Origin: CALBPI01 sp963922335
GTDB taxonomy: Bacteria; Pseudomonadota; Gammaproteobacteria; Steroidobacterales; Woeseiaceae
Direction of reading: 5' to 3'
Assembly (NCBI GenBank): GCA_963922335.1
Contig: CAWUIB010000001.1
Location: forward strand, 124,001-188,000
DNA length: 64,000 bases
Within the stretch, counting starts at the first letter, position 1, and each line of letters starts with the position of its first letter. The notes under the pieces are model-generated. The model made no database searches. It was not told the origin of the DNA and was given only the letters and a program-made list of their open reading frames with translations. Below are positions 26,122 through 35,000 of the stretch, in pieces. The translations under genes and the position numbers were made by a program.

Positions 26122-26652
26122 TCAGGGCACAAAGGTTGTCGTGAGATCACGGCAGATATGAGGAAGGTACTTCGGATGGATGTTAGTGGTCGGGCCGGGC
26201 CTTGTTTCAAAACCGACGGGCGTCTTCCAGTTGCCGCAAACCCAAAGCATCGGTGCTGCCGGATCCGCCGAGTTGGTTGCCGGTTTGAAATACAACATCT
26301 CGCCTTCGCCAGATTTCATTTCAGCCCGTAATTGCACAGCGAGGACTCCGTCACTCCAATCCACACTTTTGACGAATTTTCCTGAGGTGTCCGTAGGGGA
26401 GTCACGGCGCACGGACTGACGGCTCCCAGACCATGACCCGGAGTAGGCCCGTTCGGTTGCCATTTCGACGCGTTGGGTGCTGATTAACATGAGCGCCTCG
26501 CTGACCTCGGCGCGCCGTACCATTGTTTCGGTGGCCGGCAGTATTCCAACCATCATGACCAAAAACACGACCACTACCGCCATGCCTAGCTCGCTGATGT
26601 TCCGCATCCGAAATTCATTATCGGTTGCAGACAGCAACGTGTTCCAGTTCAT
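26122..26652 (-). CDS. Pilin-like protein with atypical prepilin leader
   Basis: A 176-residue pilin-like protein with a long leader (MNWNTLLSATDNEFRM). The membrane helix RNISELGMAVVVVFLVMMVG keeps the Glu expected at position 5, and the following MVRRAEVSEALMLISTQR aligns with the usual pilin helix (VRAQVSEAL). But the residue before the cut site is Met instead of Gly, and position 1 is Arg instead of Phe, so normal prepilin-peptidase cleavage is unlikely. Its C-terminal part carries two cysteines (WVCGNW, PHICRD). The start overlaps the upstream Yip1-like stop by 4 nt. Possible fixed anchor or minor pilin. Confidence 0.78.
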   Translation of the reverse strand: MNWNTLLSATDNEFRMRNISELGMAVVVVFLVMMVGILPATETMVRRAEVSEALMLISTQRVEMATERAYSGSWSGSRQSVRRDSPTDTSGKFVKSVDWSDGVLAVQLRAEMKSGEGEMLYFKPATNSADPAAPMLWVCGNWKTPVGFETRPGPTTNIHPKYLPHICRDLTTTFVP

Positions 26653-27320
26653 GGTCGGTAGCCCCAGATGCCAACATGTTCCTTGGCCCCGTAGAACAAG
26701 ACGTCGAGGGTCGCTTCGGTGCCGATCGATAACCAGGTTAACGAGAGAGCGAGCCCCGCCAGCACGCCAGAGCAAATCACAAAGTGCAGCGTGGCTTTGC
26801 GAGCCGAGTATCCCTGCACCGACGACAATCCTTTCACCAGAATCCACCAGCTGATCGCAATGATTTGTAGCGTGGCGATAAAGCCAACGTAACGCACCCA
26901 AGGTTCTACAACGCCGCGAAAAGCATCGGCGAGCGCTTCTCCGACGATGAACAAAGGAATGCTGATGACGCCCAGAATCGCGATCGGTAAGCGACTCCAC
27001 GCAAGCGCAGACACGATCGCGTTGAAGCTCGCGCGGCCGCCAAAGGAACGACTGGAAGCGAATAGCATCCAGGCCGTGACGAACTGCAAAGGCAACTCAA
27101 CCGCGAAATTAAAGGAAAGCAGCGCCTGCCAAAACAGTCCAACCGGATCGTCAGGGTCAAAGCCGGCCAACAGGAGCCCTGGCCATATGGCGAAACTCGC
27201 CAAAACTGGCAACACGATGATCCGATAACCGGGGTTCTCATGGGCGACGCGGGAAACGGTCAACTCCGGCGCCAACCAGATCTCACGTAACGGTCTCACT
27301 TTCCCTGTGATGTTTGACAT
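26649..27320 (-). CDS. Yip1-like multi-pass membrane protein
   Basis: A 223-residue membrane protein of about five or six helices with the look of bacterial Yip1/DUF1282 proteins (LAFVTAWM and FGGRASFNAIVSALAWSRLPIAI are the characteristic stretches; the sequence reads VTAWMLFASSRSFGG). Its function is unknown. It heads the minus-strand cluster Yip1-like, pilin-like, GspF-like, pilin with overlaps or gaps of less than 20 nt, so it probably belongs to the same apparatus. A perfect 12-bp palindrome stands directly before its ATG. Confidence 0.78.
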   Translation of the reverse strand: MSNITGKVRPLREIWLAPELTVSRVAHENPGYRIIVLPVLASFAIWPGLLLAGFDPDDPVGLFWQALLSFNFAVELPLQFVTAWMLFASSRSFGGRASFNAIVSALAWSRLPIAILGVISIPLFIVGEALADAFRGVVEPWVRYVGFIATLQIIAISWWILVKGLSSVQGYSARKATLHFVICSGVLAGLALSLTWLSIGTEATLDVLFYGAKEHVGIWGYRP

Positions 27321-27332
27321 GAGTTCGAACTC
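27321..27332. promoter_or_regulatory. Palindrome GAGTTCGAACTC before the pilin cluster
   Basis: A perfect 12-bp palindrome touches the ATG (27318-27320) of the first gene of the pilin-like cluster. It could be an operator or part of the ribosome-binding region; no Shine-Dalgarno is seen here, which is unusual. No regulator gene is adjacent. Confidence 0.35.
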
Positions 27333-27370
27333 TGTGTGCGTGTACGAGTGGGGCGGCTTAAACTACGTCC

Positions 27371-27472
27371 ATGAGTAGTGAAGCAATCCTTGTCCTGGGA
27401 AAAGGCGTCATCTGGTTTCTGCTGCCGATTGCGTTTTGCGCGTGGGAGATCTGGAAACTACGAGATCGTTAG
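27371..27472 (+). CDS. Possible 33-aa single-helix membrane protein
   Basis: An ATG-initiated frame encodes a 33-residue peptide with one hydrophobic helix (VLGKGVIWFLLPIAFCAWEI) and a basic end (WKLRDR). It fills the otherwise empty space between two gene sets and overlaps the stop of the convergent DUF1579-like gene by 4 bp. The composition fits a small membrane protein, but the ribosome-binding site is weak and nothing else supports it. Confidence 0.4.
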   Translation: MSSEAILVLGKGVIWFLLPIAFCAWEIWKLRDR

Positions 27473-27927
27473 TCCACCCGGTCATACCGGTGTTCGACCA
27501 ACGTCGACCAGCCTGACTTAACCTGGCGTTCTACCCGCCAGCCCAGACCACCTTCGACGTGCGGCCAGTAGCACTGCCGCGCGATGCCGGCCGGCATTTC
27601 AGCTTGAAATCCGATCGCCTTGGGGTGAATGTCTGAAACATCGGTCAGCGTACCTTGCGACTGCGTACCATCGTTGATGAATGACACGAAACCGAGCGCA
27701 CCGTCTCGCAGGACACCGAAATAGCAGCGCTCGATGTAGTCGCTGCCGCCCTTGCCGGTACCGACCCACGTAGCGTCCAATACCAACCATTGGTTGTTTA
27801 GGTCCCACGCAAAGTGCCGAGTACAGTCGACAGGACCCATGGGACTGTCGCCGGTATATCGCCATCTACCGACCAGCGGATGTAGAGGGCCGCGTTTGCC
27901 GCGACCTTTTTTCCATTCCATGCTCAT
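27469..27927 (-). CDS. DUF1579-like protein of unknown function
   Basis: A 152-residue soluble protein of lipocalin-like make-up: PLHPLVGRWRYTGDSP at the start, YIERCYFGVLRDGALGF in the middle, VEHRYDRV at the end. The L-x-G-x-W opening and many aromatic beta strands recall DUF1579. It is the last gene of the FHA operon. The ATG at 27927 overlaps the stop of the TPR gene by 4 nt, which decides the start over nearby ATGs. No signal peptide is seen, so it is probably cytoplasmic. Confidence 0.78.
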   Translation of the reverse strand: MSMEWKKGRGKRGPLHPLVGRWRYTGDSPMGPVDCTRHFAWDLNNQWLVLDATWVGTGKGGSDYIERCYFGVLRDGALGFVSFINDGTQSQGTLTDVSDIHPKAIGFQAEMPAGIARQCYWPHVEGGLGWRVERQVKSGWSTLVEHRYDRVD

Positions 27928-29822
27928 AAACCAACCGTGCAATCGAGGTTATCGTCAATCCATTCGCAGTCGTCGGGTACGATACCCGACTCGCGATAGA
28001 AAGCCAGCAATCCGGACATTTCCAAAAGTTCAGGGAAGGAGGGGTGTTGTCGTAGTTTTCGACCGGCGGCGCCCCAAAAACTCCTCGCCGCATTCGCCCA
28101 GGTGGGGTTCGCTTCGGTTTCCTGATTGTATAGCTCTGCCATTTTGTCGACTTCGTCGAGCGCCGAGAGAAAAAACATGACGGAAGGATCGTAGGCCCAG
28201 GTCTCGAGAAAAGCGATCAGGTCCCGTCGAGCAGTCGCTTTGGTCTCAGTATCTTTCGCGTTCACAAACGGCCGAAGCTTGTCGATCAATTCCTCGGCGC
28301 TCGGCCAATCATCGCGAACTTCCAAATTTTCAAGAATGTTCAGGGTCTTCGCCCAGTCTTCGTCGTAGAGACTGCACAGCACGCGAACATACTGTCCAAA
28401 GTCGTGTCCCAGAGATAATGCAATCCGGGCTGGCGTTTGCATCGACTCACAGTCGCCCTCGATCATGTATCCGCCGGCGAGCCCGACGTGAGCGCCCGGT
28501 GACAGCGGATCGAGCTCAACGGCGCGACGTGAGAATGCCATCGCTTCGTCGATCTTGCCGATGTCGGCAAGGTGCTCGGAGTACCACAACACAAGCGTGA
28601 CATCGTCCGGGTCGATATCCAGCCCCTTTTGATAAAAGCGTTCGGCATCCATCCAGCGCGAGTCGAGTCGTGCCATGTCGCCGAGGGCAGCGTAGGGTGC
28701 GACGAGGTCTGGATTCAGTGCCATCGCGTTTTGCGCGTGTACGACCGCCTTTGCACCCGTGACGCTGGTGAGTTCGTCCCACTCCTCGCTTGAGGTAACG
28801 TACGTGTAGGAGGGCAGCGTGATGTACGCATTCGCCAATGCAGCTTCAGCACGTGCGAAGTTGGGTTCGAGCTCAATCGCACGCTCCAGGTGCTCAATCG
28901 CATTTCGGATATTAGTCTCCCCGCGCCTTGCCCACAGCGTTGTGCCTAACAGAAACTCCTCGTAAGCCACGGGGTTCGCTGTGGCCTCAAAAATCTGGTC
29001 GATGTTCGACTCCGTTTCGTCTCCGATCACCACCTTCAGCGCAGACGCAATCTTGCGCGTGATGCCGGCTTGTAGCGCAAAGGCGTCGCCCATCGGTTGG
29101 GTGTAGCTTTCGCTCCATAGTCTTTCGTCGGTGCGCACATCGACAAGGGCGGCTTCGATACGCACCTCTTGCCCGGATCGCTGGATCGACCCCTCGACTA
29201 CATGATCAACATCGAGTGCCTCCGCAATCTCCGCAATGCTTTTGCCACTGTCACGAAACGCAAATGAAGAGGTGCGTGAAACAACCCGCAATCGATCGAC
29301 GCGATGTAACGCCGTCATCAGTTCCGTCGGCAGTCCATCGGCGAGATGTCGTTGATCCTGCGCCGGGCTCATATCGATAAAGGGCAGCACAGCAATGGAG
29401 GGTTCGATCGAGCCTGATGTCTGTAGCGCGTCAGTGATCGCGGCTACCGATGCCGCTTCTGCTTTATCGCTGGAGCCCGATTGCAACGTGAAGGTGAGCG
29501 CGAACATGCCAAGACCCAATAGGACGAACGCCGCGATCAGGGCATTCAGACGTTTCTCGGTACGGCGTTGGTATACCGGTTCGGACTGGCCATCGTGGTC
29601 GACTTGTAGCCCTTCGGGACCGAGCTCAAGAATCCAGGCAGCTGCCGCTGCAATGGGCAATCCGATCAGCAAGAGGACTAGAACAGCCTGCATCGCCCAA
29701 CTTGGCGCATCGAAACTGTCGAACGCGAGATCCGCTACCTGCGCGACTGCCCACGCACCCACAATATACGCTGCGCTAACACGAAGAACGTTCCGTCGCT
29801 TCAACTCACCAAGCAATGACAA
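27924..29822 (-). CDS. Membrane protein with FlgO-like and TPR domains
   Basis: A 632-aa protein. It opens MSLLGELKRRNVLRVSAAYIV, followed by three hydrophobic segments (residues ~13-35, ~42-66 and ~90-110). A FlgO/TolB-N-like domain (SIAVLPFIDMSPAQDQRHLADGL...ASALKV) spans ~140-265 and TPR repeats fill ~280-590. Such proteins are often linked to adenylate-cyclase or winged-helix modules; no cyclase domain is present here. The TPR section is nearly parallel to that of the HTH-TPR protein at 13287-14672. It lies in the operon behind the FHA and zinc-ribbon genes. Confidence 0.85.
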   Translation of the reverse strand: MSLLGELKRRNVLRVSAAYIVGAWAVAQVADLAFDSFDAPSWAMQAVLVLLLIGLPIAAAAAWILELGPEGLQVDHDGQSEPVYQRRTEKRLNALIAAFVLLGLGMFALTFTLQSGSSDKAEAASVAAITDALQTSGSIEPSIAVLPFIDMSPAQDQRHLADGLPTELMTALHRVDRLRVVSRTSSFAFRDSGKSIAEIAEALDVDHVVEGSIQRSGQEVRIEAALVDVRTDERLWSESYTQPMGDAFALQAGITRKIASALKVVIGDETESNIDQIFEATANPVAYEEFLLGTTLWARRGETNIRNAIEHLERAIELEPNFARAEAALANAYITLPSYTYVTSSEEWDELTSVTGAKAVVHAQNAMALNPDLVAPYAALGDMARLDSRWMDAERFYQKGLDIDPDDVTLVLWYSEHLADIGKIDEAMAFSRRAVELDPLSPGAHVGLAGGYMIEGDCESMQTPARIALSLGHDFGQYVRVLCSLYDEDWAKTLNILENLEVRDDWPSAEELIDKLRPFVNAKDTETKATARRDLIAFLETWAYDPSVMFFLSALDEVDKMAELYNQETEANPTWANAARSFWGAAGRKLRQHPSFPELLEMSGLLAFYRESGIVPDDCEWIDDNLDCTVGL

Positions 29823-29864
29823 CGTGCGAGCACCTTGTAACTGACATGGCTGGAGTTTAGCGCA

Positions 29865-30248
29865 TCAGCGCAGCAACGGGGCACCGCATCGGCGGCAGTA
29901 GCGCGTGTCGGCTGAATGCTTGATATCGCAGGATTTGCAAAGCTTGAATGTCTTCGCTTTGGGCTTTACGCTTTTGATTCTTTTGCGAGTCTCGTCACGC
30001 GGGGTCGCCACGCCTGCGTCCTCCGCGATGTCCCTGAGCGAGCGACGCACACGCGGAAGCACCACAAACACCACCCAGGATCCAACGAACGCCAGTACAA
30101 CCAGAACGGTTTTCCAGCTGCCCGACTCCATTAGCGCCCCGATCACATTGATAAAGAAAAACCCACCGATCACGTAGGGAATGATCGAGGTTCGCTTTTC
30201 TTTCAGCTTTTCTGCAATCGCGCGGTTGATCGCTTCGGGGTCTTTCAC
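29865..30248 (-). CDS. Membrane protein with C-terminal zinc ribbon
   Basis: A 127-residue protein with two hydrophobic helices (IPYVIGGFFFINVIGALM and VLVVLAFVGSWVVFVVL) and a cytoplasmic tail ending in a zinc ribbon (CKSC...YCRRCGAPLL). It overlaps the TagH-like gene by 4 nt and precedes the TPR gene by 42 nt. Function unknown; a zinc-ribbon membrane adaptor next to an FHA protein suggests a role in a signalling complex, which is inference. Confidence 0.78.
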   Translation of the reverse strand: MKDPEAINRAIAEKLKEKRTSIIPYVIGGFFFINVIGALMESGSWKTVLVVLAFVGSWVVFVVLPRVRRSLRDIAEDAGVATPRDETRKRIKSVKPKAKTFKLCKSCDIKHSADTRYCRRCGAPLLR

Positions 30249-31486
30249 TGATCGCTGGAGGTAATGGTCTGTAGACGGGCTGCGTACGCGCGTGCGAATT
30301 CGTCACGGATAAACGGGGGCAGTTCACCGGCGCTTGAATGTCCGAGCGCCTCGATGTACTGGCAAAAATGATCCCATAGATTGGCTTTCTTCGCGGCGGA
30401 GAACATGCCCTTGCCGGCTCCGAGCGTTTCGAGTCGCTCCTTAAGGGCAGTCGGCTCAAGCATCGCGATGACTTCCTTGAAAGCGGCCTCTGCGGCTTCC
30501 TGAACCGCAGTGCCGTGATGCTGCAGTCGGCGGAATTGATCACGGACGTTGTCAGCAGGATGCGGATAGAGTTGGCCGCGCCCCAACAACAGGTCGGCGA
30601 TATCGTCAGTGATGTCGGTCGGGGTCAGATCGTCAACATCCTGTTGCGTCTGTGAGATGCCAAGTCGCTGTTTAGCCCGCGCACGCTCAGTACGCATGGC
30701 CTTGGAGGATTCAAGTGCAGTGCGGAGCGCCTTGCCGACTGCATAGGCGATTTCATCCGCGGCCCGAGCTTCGAGTGTCGCAGGATCGAGACCCAGGCCG
30801 CGCAGCATCGCACGATAGGTCGATACGTCGCGACGCTCATTGGTGACGTCAGCACTGCGTCGCGCGCTCGGTAGTCGATGTACCGTTGCTGTATGCGGTT
30901 GTGTTGAGTCTGCGAACTCGTCCATCGAATCGGCAGGAGATGCATCAAGTGCTGCGCCCGCGACTTCCTCAAATGGCGAATTTGTCACCATGGACATGTT
31001 CGCGGAGGCCATCCGGTCGTCGAGAAGCTCTTCGAGATCGATTTTGTCGGCCATCTCATCTTCGACCAGCAGCTCTACAGAGAGCTCCGCTGAGGGCTCG
31101 ATCGCAGCATGATCCTCAAACAGGTCGCTGCGCAGCATTGTCTGTTGGTCTTCATCGAGCTCTGTCTTGATCTCGCTGACGACCATTCGGAAGCTGCCCA
31201 TGCGAAGGCGTGTGCCGAAGGTGAGTTTGTAAGGCTGTGTCGGTCCGAGCGGCTCTTTGCTGCCGTTGACGTAGACACCATTCATGCTGGTGTCCACCAG
31301 GTAAAAGCCGCCATCACGAGCTTCGATGCTCGCGTGTACGCTCGATACGTAGCGATTGGTGTCCGGCAGCACCCAGTCGTTGTGCGCAGCCCTGCCGATC
31401 GTTCCACCACGATGGTCGAAAACGTGCTCGGCATGCGCTCCCAACTTCTGGCGCAGCTCGTTACTTACCTGTAGTTTCAATTGCAT
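30245..31486 (-). CDS. FHA-domain protein related to type VI secretion TagH
   Basis: A 413-residue protein. Residues ~1-105 form an FHA phosphothreonine-binding domain: IGRAAHNDW, SSVHASIEARDGG and DTSMNGVYVNG match the GR, S-x-x-H and NG positions. The C-terminal ~200 residues match the TagH/ImpI-type domain of type VI secretion FHA proteins (KALRTALESSKAMRTERARAKQRL, FARAYAARL). No tss gene (tssB, C, K, L, M, J, hcp or vgrG) is in the window, so it is an orphan or serves another process. It heads an operon with three downstream genes. Confidence 0.88.
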   Translation of the reverse strand: MQLKLQVSNELRQKLGAHAEHVFDHRGGTIGRAAHNDWVLPDTNRYVSSVHASIEARDGGFYLVDTSMNGVYVNGSKEPLGPTQPYKLTFGTRLRMGSFRMVVSEIKTELDEDQQTMLRSDLFEDHAAIEPSAELSVELLVEDEMADKIDLEELLDDRMASANMSMVTNSPFEEVAGAALDASPADSMDEFADSTQPHTATVHRLPSARRSADVTNERRDVSTYRAMLRGLGLDPATLEARAADEIAYAVGKALRTALESSKAMRTERARAKQRLGISQTQQDVDDLTPTDITDDIADLLLGRGQLYPHPADNVRDQFRRLQHHGTAVQEAAEAAFKEVIAMLEPTALKERLETLGAGKGMFSAAKKANLWDHFCQYIEALGHSSAGELPPFIRDEFARAYAARLQTITSSDQ

Positions 31487-31615
31487 AGCGTCGATACGCT
31501 CAAAGCAGACGGACCTTCAATCGATAGTATGGACGCAAGGTGCACACGAATCCGGTATCGGGTCACATTTACATAAAACGCGGCTGCATTGCCGGCTTGA
31601 ACTTGGCATTCTTGG

Positions 31616-31640
31616 CCTCACCTTGCTGGTGCAAGGAGGA
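31616..31640 (+). promoter_or_regulatory. Hairpin that covers the ribosome-binding site of the DUF1820 gene
   Basis: CCTTGC (31621-31626) and GCAAGG (31631-31636) form a perfect 6-bp stem with loop TGGT, extended by two pairs past an A-A mismatch. The strong Shine-Dalgarno AAGGAGG (31633-31639) is thus largely paired in the RNA. This could keep translation low until melted by heat, a protein or the ribosome; the effect is inference. Confidence 0.5.
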
Positions 31641-31644
31641 ATCG

Positions 31645-31968
31645 ATGAGCAGACTTTACCGTATTTCGTTCGCAAGCCAAGGGCGCATCTACGAGGTGTT
31701 CGCCGAGTCCGTAGGCCAGGCCGATTTGTTCGGTTTTCTCGAGATTTCCGAGCTCAAGTTCGGTGAACGCAGCGCGGTGGTCGTTGACCCCACCGAAGAA
31801 CGCATCAAAAGCGAATTTGAGGGCGTGAAACGCACGCTGATTCCTATGCACAACGTGATTCGCATCGACGAGGTCGAAAAACAGGGAATTAGCAAGATAT
31901 CGAAGATCGATGGATCGAACGTGACAGCGTTCCCTACGAGCGTCTATTCACCGGTAAAAAACGACTGA
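31645..31968 (+). CDS. DUF1820 family protein
   Basis: A 107-residue protein conserved in gammaproteobacteria, of unknown role. It opens MSRLYRISFASQGRIYEVFA, has FLEISELKFGERSAVVVDP and PMHNVIRIDEVEKQG, and ends near VKND. The ATG follows a textbook AAGGAGG, which decides the start; a frame from 31540 continues upstream without its own signal. It precedes purL by 70 nt. The mixed beta fold with no motifs gives no enzymatic clue. Confidence 0.88.
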   Translation: MSRLYRISFASQGRIYEVFAESVGQADLFGFLEISELKFGERSAVVVDPTEERIKSEFEGVKRTLIPMHNVIRIDEVEKQGISKISKIDGSNVTAFPTSVYSPVKND

Positions 31969-32038
31969 AGACGCCCCCGTCACGTGGTGAGACAGGTATG
32001 ATGCGCGCGAGCGTCAGAACTGCGCAAAGCGTGACACC

Positions 32039-35000
32039 ATGGACAACACCGGCCTCGCCCCCGCGTTTATCGAAGTAGCCGGGGCACCTGCCCTTACCGG
32101 TTTTCAGAAAGACCGCCTGGAAAGGCGAATAACGATACTCGTGCCGCAACTGACCGGTATCGAGGCGCGTTACTTTTTTCTCGTGCATTGCGAGAAGGCC
32201 CCGGACGATCGTGCGCTGGAGCGAATCACGCGCGTCTTGACAGGTTCGCAACCCGCCGAGATGCCGCAAGCGCCCGCAACCGTCGATATCGGGCCGCGTG
32301 CCGGGACGATTTCTCCATGGTCCAGCAAAGCGACCGATATCCTGCATCGTTGCGGACTCACCAGTGTCATTCGCGTGGAGCGTTTGCGCCGGTTCTGGCT
32401 GCAGGGGGTCGATTCAATCTCGCCGCCTGTCGGGCAACTTTTGTTCGATCGCATGACCGAATCGATGTTTGCGCCCGGGACTGTCGCGACACAGCTGTTC
32501 GCACAGCACGCCGCACGGCCATTGCAGACCGTTCCGCTGGGTGATGACGCGCTGCAGGCGCTTGCGCAGGCAAACCGATCGATGGGGCTTGCGTTGTCAG
32601 AAGATGAACAGGGTTACCTGGCGGGCCATTTCAGCGAGATCGGCCGTGATCCAACCGATGCTGAATTGATGATGTTCGCGCAGGCCAACTCGGAGCATTG
32701 CCGCCACAAGATCTTCAATGCGGGCTGGCGAATCGACGGCGAAGACCGCGAAGAGCGATTGTTCGACATGATTCGGCACACGAGTTCAGTGTCTCCGGAG
32801 GGGCTCTTGAGCGCCTATTCGGATAACGCTGCGGTGATCGAAGGGGCGGAGGCACCGCGGCTGTTTCCCGATGCGTCGGGCGTGTGGACCACGCACACCG
32901 AGCCCGTCGATATTGCGATCAAAGTCGAGACGCATAATCACCCGACGGCGATATCGCCGTTCCCTGGCGCTGCGACAGGTGCGGGCGGTGAGATTCGCGA
33001 CGAGGGGGCGACGGGCCTCGGTGCTCAACCCAAGGCCGGCATCTGCGGGTTCAGTGTCTCAGACCTTGATATACCGGACTGGCGTCAACCGTGGGAGCTC
33101 AATCCAGGGCGACCGGAACGCATTGTCTCTGCGTTGGACATCATGCTGGAAGGACCTATCGGCGCCGCAGCCTTCAATAACGAGTTCGGCCGACCGAACC
33201 TCGGCGGCTACTTTCGCACGTTCCTGTCGCATCGCGACGGCGGGAAGTTTTGGGGCTACCACAAGCCGATCATGATCGCTGGCGGGTTAGGCAACGTCCG
33301 CCGCCAGCACGCGCTGAAGCGCGATGTGCCAAGCGACGCGCTGCTGGTGGTGCTTGGCGGCCCTGCAATGTTGATTGGGCTAGGTGGTGGGGCTGCCTCG
33401 AGCATGGCAAGTGGTACCAGCGATGCCGAGCTCGATTATGCGTCCGTACAGCGCGGCAACCCCGAGATGCAAAGACGTGCGCAGGAGGTGATCAACCGCT
33501 GCTGGGCGAGGGGTGAGGAAAACCCGATCCTGCTGATTCACGACGTGGGTGCCGGTGGGTTGTCCAACGCGGTACCGGAGGCGGTGGATCATTCCTCGTT
33601 GGGGGGCGTGTTCGACATCCGGAACGTGCCGAGCGATGAGCCCGGGATGTCGCCGATGGAAATTTGGTGTAACGAGTCTCAGGAGCGCTACGTGCTGCTG
33701 ATCGAGGCCGGTGCGGCGTCCGAGTTTGCAGAGCTCTGCGAGCGTGAGCGTTGTCCGTTCGCCATTCTGGGGCAGCTCAAACGCGATCCACAGCTGACGG
33801 TTTCCGACGCGCTGCTCGGGGATGTGCCTGTGGACATGCCGATGGATGTGCTTCTCGGCAAGACGCCGCGCATGTTGCGCGATGTCCAGCACGTCCATGA
33901 GCCGGAGATCGCTTTTGACTTCAGGGAAGTTCCTTTGGCCGACGCCTGGCGTCGCGTGCTCGCCGTGCCGAGCGTGGCGGACAAGAGCTTCCTGATCCAC
34001 ATTGGGGATCGCTCTGTCGGGGGCCTTGTCGCGCGCGATCAACTTGTCGGCCCGTGGCAGGTTCCGGTCAGCGATGTCGCGGTCACGTTGTCGACGCATA
34101 TGGCAACGACCGGAGAGGCGATGGCGATGGGCGAGCGAACGCCTGTTGCCTGTGAGGCCCCTGCTGCTGCAGCGCGACTTTCTGTGGTTGAGGCGCTCAC
34201 CAATATTCTGGCGGCCGATGTCGATTCTCTAAGCGACATCAAGCTGTCGGCGAATTGGATGGCGGCGGCCGGCCAGCCCGGTCAGGATGCGGCGCTTTTT
34301 GATGCGGTGAAAGCTGTAGGGCACGAACTTTGCCCAGCGCTTGGTATCGCCATTCCCGTTGGCAAAGACTCGTTGTCGATGCGCACGGCCTGGGAAGGAG
34401 CGGATGCTTCAGAAAAAGAAGTCACCGCACCGGTGTCGCTTGTTGTGACCGCATTCGCACCGGTTGGCGACGTGCGAAAGACGCTGACGCCGGAATTGCG
34501 AGGTGATGCAGGCAGTCGTCTCTTGTTTTTGGACCTTAGCGAAGATGTTTCCGCTCTCGGGCGCAGTGCGCTGGCGCAGGCTTGGCAACAGCAAGGCGGT
34601 CAGGCCGCTGACTCGGCACCCCCTGAGGTGGTGAAAGCCGGGCTTGAGACGCTCATCGAGCAACGCAAAGCCGGACGGCTGCTCGCCTGGCACGACCGTT
34701 CTGATGGTGGTTTGCTCGCTGCGGTGTGCGAGATGATCTTCGCCGGACGCCGTGGTGTGAGACTGGATCTGCCACAGGACACAGTCAGCACAATGGGCTG
34801 GTTGTTCAGTGAAGGACCGGGAGTCCTGGTGCAAGTCGGCGAGTCTGATGTGGCCACGGTCCTTGAAGCTTTTGGTGCACATGGGCTCGCGTCGAGAATT
34901 CACCCGCTGGGTAGCGTGACCGATGACGTCGATCTTGTGATCGTCAGAAATGGCGAGACGCTGCTTAAAGTGCCAAGACGCGAGCTGCAACTCGCCTGGT

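Noticed and set aside
27469..31486. Full type VI secretion cluster
   Set aside because: Only the TagH-like FHA protein is present; no sheath, baseplate or membrane-complex genes.
33380..34099. Long minus-strand ORF inside purL
   Set aside because: Shadow of the purL reading frame in GC-rich DNA; no domain and an arginine-rich composition.
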